Assembly (NCBI RefSeq): GCF_000772955.1
Contig: NZ_JPVO01000055.1
Span: 620,001-684,000 of the forward strand
Direction: 5' to 3'
DNA: 64,000 nt
DNA from: Ureibacillus sinduriensis BLB-1 = JCM 15800
GTDB taxonomy: Bacteria > Bacillota > Bacilli > Bacillales_A > Planococcaceae
Shown here: positions 17,594 through 25,367 of the stretch, one piece after another
Layout of the letters: every line of letters starts with the position of its first letter
Position numbering within the stretch: position 1 is the stretch's first letter
Made by a program: the position numbers and the translations under genes
The notes under the pieces: model-generated
What the model was told of the DNA's origin: nothing
The model's input: only the letters and a program-made list of their open reading frames with translations
The model's database searches: none

Positions 17594-18598
17594 ATGGATA
17601 CTGTAAAGTGGGGGATTTTAAGTACGGCTGATATTGCACAGACCCAATTGATTCCGGCCATAGGCAGAGCATCAAATGCAGAGGTTATTGCCATAGCCAG
17701 CAGAGGGCCGAAAGTTCATGAAGTAGCAAAAATCCATCATATCAAACGCGCTTATGAAACCTATGAAGAGCTTCTGCAAGATAAGGACATCCAGGTGATT
17801 TATATTCCGTTGCCGAATGATATGCATAAAGAATGGGTCGTAAAAGCTGCACTAGCAGGAAAACATATTCTATGTGAAAAGCCAATTGCCCTTTCGGAGG
17901 AAGATTTGGAAGAAATGCTGACGGTTTGCATAGAAAATAATGTGTATTTAATGGAAGCTTTCATGTATCAGTTTCATCCCCAGCATCGGCGTGTGAAGGA
18001 AATCATTGAAGCAGGGGAAATTGGGGAAGTAAAATTATACAAATCCAGCCATTCATTTGACTTTACAAATCGAGAAGGCAATATCCGCATGGACGCTTCA
18101 AAAGGAGGCGGCGCTCTATGGGATGTAGGATGCTACTCGGTTCACGCGATGAATTTAATCCTAAATCTCGAACCAAAAAAAGTGACATTCAGTGCAATCA
18201 CCGATCCAAAAGCTCAAGTAGACGTTTCGGCATTTGGAACGGTACAACTTGAACAAAATATTTATGGGTTAATTGATTGCAGTTTTGACATGACGGACCG
18301 TAATGAATATGAAATTATCGGAACGAAAGGCACGATAAAAGTAAAATATGCGTTCCGCCCGGATCATGTCAGTGGGAATGGCCAAATTATCATCACTAAC
18401 AAATTGCTGGAGCGAAAAGAACAAGTTTCTGGCGATATTTACAAGCTGGAAGTCGAATTCTTCTCAAATATCGTGGCTAAAGGCGGCTCTTTGGAGGAGC
18501 ACCACAAACATTCCAAGCGCAATGTAAAAGTTCTTTTAGCGGCACAAGCTTCTCTTAAGGAAAATAGAGAAATTGAGATTAATGGGGATAATTTATGA
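17594..18598 (+). CDS. Gfo/Idh/MocA family oxidoreductase in the xylose operon
   Basis: This 334-aa protein has an N-terminal Rossmann domain (KWGILSTADIAQTQLIPAI, where the usual GxGxxG is loosened to G-I-L-S-T-A) and the family motif CEKPIAL near residue 95. The C-terminal alpha/beta domain includes EAFMYQFHPQHRRVKEII and GGGALWDVGCYSVHAMNLI. Relatives include NAD(P)-dependent xylose and glucose dehydrogenases and dihydrodiol dehydrogenases. Its place in the xyl operon suggests oxidation or interconversion of a pentose or pentoside, but the substrate is inferred only. Its stop overlaps the epimerase start (ATGA). Confidence 0.82.
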   Translation: MDTVKWGILSTADIAQTQLIPAIGRASNAEVIAIASRGPKVHEVAKIHHIKRAYETYEELLQDKDIQVIYIPLPNDMHKEWVVKAALAGKHILCEKPIALSEEDLEEMLTVCIENNVYLMEAFMYQFHPQHRRVKEIIEAGEIGEVKLYKSSHSFDFTNREGNIRMDASKGGGALWDVGCYSVHAMNLILNLEPKKVTFSAITDPKAQVDVSAFGTVQLEQNIYGLIDCSFDMTDRNEYEIIGTKGTIKVKYAFRPDHVSGNGQIIITNKLLERKEQVSGDIYKLEVEFFSNIVAKGGSLEEHHKHSKRNVKVLLAAQASLKENREIEINGDNL

Positions 18599-19626
18599 TC
18601 ACAGTACAGCCTTTTGGATCTTTAAATGGTGTACCTATTGAAGAAATTACGATGACGAATAACAAGGGAATGTCGATAAGCAGTTGTACACTGGGGTGCA
18701 TCATTACGGAAATTATGACGGAAGACCGTGAAGGAAACTTTGAAAATGTTGTTTGCTCATTTGATTCAGCTAATGAATACCAGAGTAACCCTCAATATTT
18801 TGGGGCAGCAATTGGACGTTTTGCAGGCCGTTTAGAAAATGCACTCGTCGAAATTGATGGGGTCGTACACTCCATTGAACCAAATGAAGGTGGAAAACAC
18901 CTTCTTCATGGAGGAAATAAAGGTTTTCATAATCAAATATGGAGGTATGAGACAGGTAGTACAGAACAGGGCCTTTTTACAAAATATTTGTCAACAGGCA
19001 CCCAGGATGGCTTTCCCGGTACCCTTACAATGACAATCAACTATATATTGACAAACGATAACGAGTTAATCATTGAGTATAATGGAGAATCGGATAAAAA
19101 TACGCTCCTGAATTGTACAAATCATAGCTATTTTAACTTAAGCGGGAATCTGCAGCGAACGATACATGATCATGAACTGCAATTCTGCTCCAAGCATATG
19201 CTTTATCTCGATGAAGAAGGGCTGCCATTAGGTGAACTGGTGAAAGTAGTAGGCACACCATTTGATTTCAATACAAAACGAACTTTAAATTCAATAATTG
19301 GTAGTCGTCATTCTCAAGTAAGTTTAGCAAACGGTGGTATCGACCATCCGTTTCTTTTGGAGTCAGGGGTAATCCATTTATCCGAAGAACAAAGCGGTCG
19401 GCAACTAACTATCAAAACAGATGACCCTGCAGTTGTAATTTATACGGGCAGCAAGATTGGAAATGGGTTTTCCTTTAAAAAAGCACAAGCACAAAATTAC
19501 TTGGGTCTTTGTCTAGAGGTCCAAAATTTGCCGAATAGTATGAAGTATAGGCATTTTCCAAGCTCGATTTTACGAAAAGGGGAAAGATACTATAAGAAAA
19601 CGACTTATAAGTTTTCCGTGGAATAG
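18595..19626 (+). CDS. Aldose 1-epimerase (mutarotase)
   Basis: This 343-aa GalM-family protein interconverts alpha and beta anomers of an aldose, presumably xylose here, to feed the isomerase. Seen motifs are AAIGRFAGRLENA (substrate-binding Arg), GGKHLLHGGNKGFHNQIW (catalytic-type His), LLNCTNHSYFNLSGN (catalytic His) and the C-terminal LGLCLEVQNLPNSMKY (catalytic Glu). It begins inside the stop of the upstream oxidoreductase, and is the last gene of the xyl operon. No clear hairpin terminator lies immediately after it. Confidence 0.9.
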   Translation: MITVQPFGSLNGVPIEEITMTNNKGMSISSCTLGCIITEIMTEDREGNFENVVCSFDSANEYQSNPQYFGAAIGRFAGRLENALVEIDGVVHSIEPNEGGKHLLHGGNKGFHNQIWRYETGSTEQGLFTKYLSTGTQDGFPGTLTMTINYILTNDNELIIEYNGESDKNTLLNCTNHSYFNLSGNLQRTIHDHELQFCSKHMLYLDEEGLPLGELVKVVGTPFDFNTKRTLNSIIGSRHSQVSLANGGIDHPFLLESGVIHLSEEQSGRQLTIKTDDPAVVIYTGSKIGNGFSFKKAQAQNYLGLCLEVQNLPNSMKYRHFPSSILRKGERYYKKTTYKFSVE

Positions 19627-19862
19627 AATGCCATGAAGATTATGCTATTAGTTCGCAAAGTCCCTCTGCATGATTTATTAATAGTAATCGTCACTTAATA
19701 CGATGGAATGTACTATGTTTAAAAAGAGAGTTGCAAAATAAAATACTAAATAGTAATATAATATTGAAGCTGCGTTGTACGTATAATATTAAGTTTTAAC
19801 CTTTAAGCTGTAACAGGGAGTTTTAGATCAAAGATGGAATGGCGGGCATCACACCGAGGTGA

Positions 19863-19976
19863 ATGATGATGAACAGGAAATCTTTTGCGAACACCCACTT
19901 TGAGGAGTGGTGGTTAAAAACTTTCTATAATCAATACGGCAAGGCGGCTCCTAAAATGATGAACATCAAAATATAG
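19863..19976 (+). CDS. Array peptide 1 (37 aa, unknown)
   Basis: The ORF starts with three in-frame ATG codons after GAGGTG and encodes a 37-aa basic, aromatic-rich peptide whose core is FEEWWLKTFYNQYGKAA and whose end is PKMMNIKI. There is no signal peptide or lipobox. The RBS and start lie in a predicted hairpin (CATCACACC / GGTGAATGATG). I do not recognise a family. It could equally be a structured RNA whose sequence happens to be open; conservation between units favours a real product. Confidence 0.5.
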   Translation: MMMNRKSFANTHFEEWWLKTFYNQYGKAAPKMMNIKI

Positions 19977-20126
19977 TTATTGCAGAATAACTACTTGAAA
20001 AAGATAATACTTTTTGTTAATATAATATTAAAGCTGCGTTGTACGTATAATATTAAGTTTTAACCTTTAAGCTGTAACAGGGAGTTTTAGATCAAAGATG
20101 GAATGGCGGGCATCACACCGAGGTGA

Positions 20127-20240
20127 ATGATGATGAACAGGAAATCTTTTGCAAACACCCACTTTGAGGAGTGGTGGTTAAAAACTTTCTATAATCATTA
20201 CGGCAAGGCGGCTCCTAAAATGATGAACATCAAAATATAG
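20127..20240 (+). CDS. Array peptide 2 (37 aa, unknown)
   Basis: This is the second copy, 264 bp after the first. Compared with copy 1 it has GCA for GCG (silent, Ala) and CAT for CAA (Gln to His) in the core, giving KTFYNHYGKAA. RBS, triple ATG and stop are preserved. Confidence 0.5.
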   Translation: MMMNRKSFANTHFEEWWLKTFYNHYGKAAPKMMNIKI

Positions 20241-20390
20241 TTATTGCAGAATAACTACTTGAAAAAGATAATACTTTTTGTTAATATAATATTAAAGCTG
20301 CGTTGTACGTATAATATTAAGTTTTAACCTTTAAGCTGTAACAGGGAGTTTTAGATCAAAGATGGAATGGCGGGCATCACACCGAGGTGA

Positions 20391-20504
20391 ATGATGATGA
20401 ACAGGAAATCTTTTGCGAACACCCACTTTGAGGAGTGGTGGTTAAAAACTTTCTATAATCATTACGGCAAGGCGGCTCCTAAAATGATAAACATCAAAAT
20501 ATAG
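20391..20504 (+). CDS. Array peptide 3 (37 aa, unknown)
   Basis: The third copy matches copy 2 except for a Met to Ile change near the C-terminus (KMINIKI) and GCG at the alanine codon. Start signals and stop are preserved. Confidence 0.5.
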   Translation: MMMNRKSFANTHFEEWWLKTFYNHYGKAAPKMINIKI

Positions 20505-20654
20505 TTATTGCAGAATAACTACTTGAAAAAGATAATACTTTTTGTTAATATAATATTAAAGCTGCGTTGTACGTAGAATATTAAGTTTTAACCTTTAAGC
20601 TGTAACAGGGAGTTTTAGATCGAGGATGGAATGGCGGGCATCACACCGAGGTGA

Positions 20655-20753
20655 ATGATGATAAACAGGAAATTTTTTGCGAACACCCACTTTGAGGAGT
20701 GGTGGTTAAAAACTTTCTATAATCATTACGGCAAGGCGGCTTCTCATACATAA
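20655..20753 (+). CDS. Array peptide 4 (32 aa, divergent end)
   Basis: The last copy begins MMINRKFFAN, keeps THFEEWWLKTFYNHYGKAA, then ends SHT where the array breaks off, losing the PKMMNIKI tail. The leader carries small differences (GATCGAGGATGG for GATCAAAGATGG). A strong terminator follows 14 nt downstream. Confidence 0.45.
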   Translation: MMINRKFFANTHFEEWWLKTFYNHYGKAASHT

Positions 20754-20767
20754 AGCTATTAATTAAT

Positions 20768-20813
20768 AAAGAGTGTAATCAAAATCGGCTAAGATTTTGT
20801 TTACACTCTTTTT
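20768..20813 (+). terminator. Strong terminator closing the 264-bp array
   Basis: 19-nt arms (20768-20786 and 20793-20811, one or two mismatches) around GGCTAA end in a T-run. Confidence 0.88.
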
Positions 20814-20954
20814 GTTTACTCTATAAGTAAATATTCTGGAAATTTACTAAGAGTATAGTGAATTGAATTATTGTGGCAGAGTAAAAAGTGGAGAGTGTTA
20901 AAAGTTCTCAAATGAGAGGGGAATGGGTGATAATGCTAGTTTACCAAATTAAAA

Positions 20955-20986
20955 GGAGGGGCTTACTTGAATAAGTAAACCCCTCC
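20955..20986 (-). terminator. Terminator of ylxY
   Basis: 14-bp arms GGAGGGGCTTACTT / AAGTAAACCCCTCC (one mismatch) with a GAAT loop; on the - strand the hairpin is followed by TTTT. Confidence 0.75.
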
Positions 20987-21022
20987 ATTGATCTGGTAGG
21001 TATGAATTGATATTTTTCCGAT

Positions 21023-21949
21023 TTAATCAATCCGTTTCTCGCTCAACAGCTCGCTTACTGTCCCCAGTTTAAAGCCATTCCCTTTGATTTCTGTGATCAT
21101 GGCATCCATTCCTTCAGCAACAGGCTGTGTGGGATGCATGAGTATCATCGAACCATTTTCTACTTTAGAAACAACGCGGTTAACCATCTCGGATGCTGGA
21201 GGGTTTTTCCAATCCACGGTATCGACTGTCCATAAAATGGTTTTCATATTTAATTGTTCGGCGACTTGAACTGTTGTCTCGTTGAAACTGCCACTTGGAG
21301 GCGCAAACCATTTCGGTTTTACCTCAAGTGTTTCTTCAATCACTTGATTTGTTTTGACCAATTCCTCTTTCGTTTCTTCCATCGAACGTTGTTGGAGATC
21401 CGGGTGATTATAAGCATGGTTTCCAATCTCATGACCGGCATCTTTTATTTTCTTGGCGACCTCTGGGTTCTTTTTCACCCAACTTCCATCAAAGAAAAAT
21501 GTTGCTTTTGTTTGATGTTTTTCCAGAACTTCAAGAATTCCCGGGATAAATTCGTTCCCCCAGGCCACATTAATCAAGAAACCAACCATGGGCTTTTGTG
21601 GGTTCCCTCTATAAATTGGTTGGTTATCGAAATCCTTTAGATGGATTTTGGGTGGAATTTCTTTATAAACGATCTTTTTTTCATTGAATGTACCTTTGGA
21701 CTTCATTTTTTTGTAGCTGGCTTTAATATCTACCGTTCGTCCATTGTAGCCGGGGATTGCTTTCCAAACAGAATCAATTTTGGCATCAATCGGTTCACGG
21801 TTGTTTTCATCACTGAACTTCTCTATTGCTCTAAATAATTCATTCTTAGTCATTTTTGCTGAACCCACCATTGGGGATGCAGCAAATGGCCCAATCAACA
21901 ACACTATACTTGATAACAGTAAAAGGAATTTAAAATAGCGTCTTTTCAT
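21023..21949 (-). CDS. ylxY: YlxY-type polysaccharide deacetylase-like sporulation protein
   Basis: This 308-aa protein has a signal peptide or N-terminal anchor (residues 1-30: FLLLLSSIVLLIGPFAASP) and a NodB-like domain (about 120-300). The domain keeps KATFFFDGSWV, EIGNHAYNHPDLQQRS (metal-binding HxxxH), WFAPPSGSFNE and SMILMHPT. The strand that normally carries the catalytic TFDDG reads VGFLINVAWGNEF, as in B. subtilis YlxY (TIGR02873 family), so deacetylase activity is doubtful. AAGGAG precedes the ATG. It stands alone with its own terminator. A spore envelope role is inferred from the family. Confidence 0.82.
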   Translation of the reverse strand: MKRRYFKFLLLLSSIVLLIGPFAASPMVGSAKMTKNELFRAIEKFSDENNREPIDAKIDSVWKAIPGYNGRTVDIKASYKKMKSKGTFNEKKIVYKEIPPKIHLKDFDNQPIYRGNPQKPMVGFLINVAWGNEFIPGILEVLEKHQTKATFFFDGSWVKKNPEVAKKIKDAGHEIGNHAYNHPDLQQRSMEETKEELVKTNQVIEETLEVKPKWFAPPSGSFNETTVQVAEQLNMKTILWTVDTVDWKNPPASEMVNRVVSKVENGSMILMHPTQPVAEGMDAMITEIKGNGFKLGTVSELLSEKRID

Positions 21950-22176
21950 TTTTTCTCCTTAATCAATTTAAATGGAATTTTTGACGTTCTTATTTTTCCC
22001 CGCTCACCAAAGAATTATGTCCTGCAATGTTCAATACGGATTTCCAAATACTGGAGCGGAAAAGTCGGTAGCTGTCTCACAGTGCAATCGCTAAACTGTT
22101 AAATGGCAGGAAGAAATTTGTTATCTATGTTATATTTTAGAATATCAGTCTTATAGTATGGAAAGGGCGGGACCTA

Positions 22177-22572
22177 TTGGAAAATATTAACCCTTCATAT
22201 GAATTCAAAATAATGGTTCAAGAAGTTCTAAACTCCGAGTTATCCTATCGTATATACGTAGAATATATAGGTGACTTGGATTTCTATGAAAAGCTTATCG
22301 GGATTGCAATCAGGGACCGTGTTTTATTTACCGGAAGACCGGCACCCATTACGATGAAATGGTTATTTAAAACAAACTATCTCTATTATTTGGAGCAAAA
22401 AACGGATAAAAAAACGAACCCTAAGTACCTTTCTTGGAATTTAGAAGACATCTTAAGAAAAAAAGATAATTTATTGCTCTTTAATGACAGGGTACTGGTA
22501 ATTGAATTTCAAAAGGCGCTTTTAACTTTCCTGAATGAATTTGCACAACAGATTAAGCAAGGAAAGCTCTAA
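22177..22572 (+). CDS. Hypothetical protein
   Basis: This 131-aa soluble protein is rich in Tyr, Phe, Leu and Lys (MENINPSYEFKIM; NYLYYLEQKTDKKT; NDRVLVIEFQKALLTFLNEF). There is no signal peptide, membrane segment or known motif. The start is a TTG after a GGGCGGG-like purine stretch; the nearest in-frame ATG is 12 codons on. A reading frame this long, preceded by a plausible RBS, supports a real gene, but I do not recognise the family. It is monocistronic. Confidence 0.55.
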   Translation: MENINPSYEFKIMVQEVLNSELSYRIYVEYIGDLDFYEKLIGIAIRDRVLFTGRPAPITMKWLFKTNYLYYLEQKTDKKTNPKYLSWNLEDILRKKDNLLLFNDRVLVIEFQKALLTFLNEFAQQIKQGKL

Positions 22573-22793
22573 GTTTTGTCTTTGAACTGTTTTGGAAACT
22601 AACTATTGTCTATTCAATGAATCCTAATTTAGATAATGCGAGGAATTTATAACTTTTTTATACATAGTGTTAGTCAGTTGTTTGAGGTAACAAAAGAAAC
22701 AAGAGGTACGAAGTTGAATTTTATTTAATACATTTATAAACAAGTCATACGAAATGTATTTGCCACTTATACAATGACAGGGGCTGCGAAATC

Positions 22794-22868
22794 ATGAATA
22801 CCGATATCGAGAGGCATAAGGAAATATTAAGTCACTTTTTAGATTGGGAAGTTCAGGCAAAATCTTGA
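22794..22868 (+). CDS. Possible 24-aa peptide or gene remnant
   Basis: ATG at 22794 preceded by AGGGG opens a 24-codon frame (MNTDIERHKEILSHFLDWEV...) that ends 14 nt before a strong terminator. The position before a terminator suggests the tail of a transcript. It may be a decayed gene; nothing identifies a function. Confidence 0.25.
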   Translation: MNTDIERHKEILSHFLDWEVQAKS

Positions 22869-22882
22869 CACTACACACGAAG

Positions 22883-22912
22883 GGGCATATCCAAAAAGGA
22901 TATGCCCTTTTT
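22883..22912 (+). terminator. Strong terminator
   Basis: Arms GGGCATATCC / GGATATGCCC with an AAAAA loop are followed by a T-run. Confidence 0.85.
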
Positions 22913-23132
22913 GTTATAGGTTGATCGCCTGAAAGTTGCTGAATACGGCTGGCAAAATGACCTGAGCCTCTTTTAACCGGCAATAATAAAGAATTGAATA
23001 GTTTATCCAATTGGAAATGAAATGGATAAAGTTAGATAGCATTTATTGACATTTGGTGAAATGAATTATATTATTACGTAGAAAATAAGGAAAATATTAT
23101 ATTTTTTATATTTTCCAATGGTGAGGTGGAGA

Positions 23133-23693
23133 ATGAAAGAAAGAATACTGGACGCTTCGCGAAGAGCATTTGAAAAAAAAGGGTTTCGATTTACTATGGG
23201 TGAATTGGCACGCCATCTTCGGGTAAGTACCAAAACACTTTACGGGTACTATCCTTCGAAGGATCAGCTAATTGGGGATATTTTAACTGACGCAATCGAT
23301 AAACTAAAATTAAAGGAAAAAGAAACTTTGCATAATCCAAGTTTGGATAATATAGAAAAGCTCAGGAAGTGCCTTATCTTAGTTCCGGCAGAGTTTCAAT
23401 TTGCGCAACTTAGCCATTTAGAGGAACTCCAACGTTATTATCCGAAACAATGGGAAATGCTTGATCAATTTATTAATGAACAGTGGACGGGCATAGTTGC
23501 TTTAATCAACGAAGGAATTCTATCAGGAACAATACGGCCTTTTAATACGGAAACTTTTATTGATTTATATATCGGGGGACTTTATCGATTAATGGAAAAC
23601 TCATCACGAAACGAAAATAGGAGTACACTTCTCGAAACATTAAAGGAAATGGTTGATATTCTTTTAGTAGGAATTCTGGAGAAAGAAGGTTGA
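23133..23693 (+). CDS. yvaF: TetR family regulator (YvaF-like)
   Basis: This 186-aa protein starts MKERILDASRRAFEKKGFRFTMGELARHLRVSTKTLYGYYPSK, a complete TetR HTH in the first 50 residues, followed by an all-helical ligand domain. ATG 23133 lies just after GAGGTGGAG. The order regulator, SMR transporter, small membrane protein matches the B. subtilis yvaF-yvaE-yvaD set. It presumably represses this operon until an inducing compound binds. The next gene starts 6 nt downstream. Confidence 0.82.
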   Translation: MKERILDASRRAFEKKGFRFTMGELARHLRVSTKTLYGYYPSKDQLIGDILTDAIDKLKLKEKETLHNPSLDNIEKLRKCLILVPAEFQFAQLSHLEELQRYYPKQWEMLDQFINEQWTGIVALINEGILSGTIRPFNTETFIDLYIGGLYRLMENSSRNENRSTLLETLKEMVDILLVGILEKEG

Positions 23694-23699
23694 TGGAAC

Positions 23700-24077
23700 A
23701 TGCATTGGGTGCTATTGTTATTGGCAATATTAGCGGAAGTCGCAGGTACATTATCGATGAAATTATCGGAAGGTTTTAGCAAGATCATCCCTTCTATATC
23801 GCTTATTATCTTTTATGTATTGAGCTTATCTCTCTTGAATTTTTCATTGAAAGGAATTGAAGTTAGCATAGCATATGCCATATGGTCTGGAGTTGGGACT
23901 GCTTTAGTAGTAGTAATCGGCGTTTTCTTCTTTTCGGAAAACCTAACAATTATAAAAATAATTTCAATCGTATTAATTATTCTAGGTGTTGTTGGCCTTA
24001 ACCTGGGGGAACAACAAGATGATAAAAGTTCGTTTCGTGAGCAAGTTGAACATAGCGAAGATATTGGCAGGAATTAA
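23700..24077 (+). CDS. yvaE: SMR-type multidrug efflux protein (YvaE-like)
   Basis: This 125-aa protein has four membrane helices. Its first helix, HWVLLLLAILAEVAGTLSMKLS, carries the essential family glutamate (AEVAGT, residue ~13). VSIAYAIWSGVGTALVVVIG in helix 3 is the SMR signature. A hydrophilic, acidic C-terminal tail of about 20 residues (EQQDDKSSFREQ) extends beyond the usual ~107 aa. SMR proteins export cationic drugs or guanidinium-like compounds as dual-topology dimers. It is cotranscribed with the TetR gene. Confidence 0.88.
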   Translation: MHWVLLLLAILAEVAGTLSMKLSEGFSKIIPSISLIIFYVLSLSLLNFSLKGIEVSIAYAIWSGVGTALVVVIGVFFFSENLTIIKIISIVLIILGVVGLNLGEQQDDKSSFREQVEHSEDIGRN

Positions 24078-24130
24078 ATCATCAACATACAATCGTGATA
24101 TTCCAAAAGTAATTATGCGGAGGTTCTTAT

Positions 24131-24544
24131 ATGAGAAATTCTTTGAAGATCTTATTCTTGCTTACGGATATAGGTTTTATAGTTTACTGGATTGTAACAG
24201 TATTTGGGTTAATTCCAAAGGAGTATGTATATCAAGACTATCAAAATGAATTATTAGTAATCTGGAATTGGTCGTTTTTCCCCCTGGATATTCTAATTTC
24301 CATAACGGGGTTAATAAGTCTCTATCTATCTAGAGAAAAAGATTCGAGATGGATGCCTTTTGCACTGATCTCGCTAACTTTAACCTTTACATCTGGATTG
24401 CAGGCAATTGTTTTTTGGACTATAAAGCAAGATTTTGACCTTATGTGGTGGATACCAAATCTTTATTTGTTACTCTATCCATTATATTTTATTCCATTAT
24501 TACTGAAGTTACACCGTGGTACACCAAAAGAGGTGTCACTTTGA
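24131..24544 (+). CDS. yvaD: YvaD-like membrane protein (DUF5360)
   Basis: This 137-aa protein has four hydrophobic segments (FLLTDIGFIVYWIVTVFGL, FFPLDILISITGLISLYL, ALISLTLTFTSGLQAIVFW, LYLLLYPLYFIPLLL) with conserved Trp/Asp positions of DUF5360. CGGAGG lies upstream of the ATG. It is third in the yvaF-E-D-like operon, 53 nt after the SMR gene, and ends at a terminator. The function is unknown; co-occurrence with the SMR transporter suggests a role in the same resistance response. Confidence 0.75.
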   Translation: MRNSLKILFLLTDIGFIVYWIVTVFGLIPKEYVYQDYQNELLVIWNWSFFPLDILISITGLISLYLSREKDSRWMPFALISLTLTFTSGLQAIVFWTIKQDFDLMWWIPNLYLLLYPLYFIPLLLKLHRGTPKEVSL

Positions 24545-24553
24545 CAGGATGAA

Positions 24554-24580
24554 AGGCTATTGAAATATTTTCAATAGCCT
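24554..24580. terminator. Hairpin terminator after yvaD
   Basis: 12-bp arms AGGCTATTGAAA / TTTCAATAGCCT enclose TAT; the downstream side is CTAAAAA rather than a long T-run. Confidence 0.6.
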
Positions 24581-24712
24581 CTAAAAACACGATATATCTA
24601 CTTTGAACAGATTTTGTCCAGTTGATTCACCAGTGACGATGACAAGTATATTCAGTAGATTTTGTTTACTTTCAATTTGATGGTTTTTTTTAAAATACCT
24701 GATTTGAAGATC

Positions 24713-25258
24713 TTACATATCCATTTTAACGTTCCTTCCTGGATAGAAAGCCGATTGAGGATCCAATTGATTTTCTTTAGCCGTTCGCAAGCTGGGAATT
24801 AGCTTGAAAACAACTGTATGACTCCCTAATGAGGAGCGATATCTCTCCACATGTGTTTGCGAAAGGCTATGTTCATAGTAGCCGGGTACGTATTTATCCA
24901 ACATTCCCTGCATAGCCGAAGTAGCCTCATTTAAATCACTTACCGTTTCCAGTATTCCGAACAGCATCACACTCATATAAGCCGTATCTGTTTTCGCGGG
25001 TATAGGACTGACCATTGTCCCGTAATCTTCAGATATCGTGAAACAACAATTGGCGTTGGACTGAATCAAATCTATTTTTCTTCCATGAGCTGCCCCGTGA
25101 AAATATAAAGCCCCATTCATCCAGATAAAATTCAAAGGGACAACATAAGGGAGCTCACCGTCCGTTAATCCCAGGTAACCGGTCCGTGCAAGGCTTAAAA
25201 ATTGATCAATGCGTTCATCATCTTTACATACTAATTTTTCTTGTCGGATATTTTGCAT
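24713..25258 (-). CDS. Pyridoxamine 5'-phosphate oxidase family flavoprotein (NimA-like)
   Basis: This 181-aa protein has the split-barrel FMN-binding fold: ARTGYLGLTDGELPYVVPLNFIW (residues 25-47), LYFHGAAHGRKIDLIQSN (57-74), CCFTISEDYGTMVSP, and the C-terminal VFKLIPSLRTAKEN. This is the Nim-like branch. ATG 25258 follows AAGGATGAG; an in-frame upstream ATG lacks an RBS. It is divergent from a MocR-type regulator, a common arrangement that suggests PLP-linked or flavin-dependent detoxification control. The true substrate is unknown. Confidence 0.8.
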   Translation of the reverse strand: MQNIRQEKLVCKDDERIDQFLSLARTGYLGLTDGELPYVVPLNFIWMNGALYFHGAAHGRKIDLIQSNANCCFTISEDYGTMVSPIPAKTDTAYMSVMLFGILETVSDLNEATSAMQGMLDKYVPGYYEHSLSQTHVERYRSSLGSHTVVFKLIPSLRTAKENQLDPQSAFYPGRNVKMDM

Positions 25259-25367
25259 TTTTATCTCATCCTTCTTTATTAAGTGATACAATCATTCTAA
25301 GAAAATACTGTACATGATGAAAGTGACAGAAATTAAAAGTTTAATAGGGACAGTTGGAGGGTTGAAA

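Larger units (their letters stand above)
19731..20755 (+). repeat. Four tandem 264-bp units, each a promoter-leader-mini-ORF cassette
   Basis: The landmark GCTGCGTTGTACGTA starts at 19769, 20033, 20297 and 20561, exactly 264 bp apart; units are nearly identical and unit 4 is 3'-truncated. Before each unit a TTGCAA (unit 1) or TTGAAA (units 2-4) lies 17 nt from TAATAT. The unit 1 upstream sequence differs from the others yet keeps this spacing. After a leader of about 95 nt comes GAGGTG and an ORF starting ATGATG. A stem AGTTATT/AATAACT follows the ORF in units 1-3. One strong terminator closes the array. Confidence 0.9.
22573..23132. other. Intergenic region with a short ORF and a terminator
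   Basis: Apart from a 24-codon ORF (22794-22868) and the hairpin that follows it, I see nothing gene-like here. The DNA between 22573 and 22790 is AT-rich with no clear structure. Confidence 0.5.
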
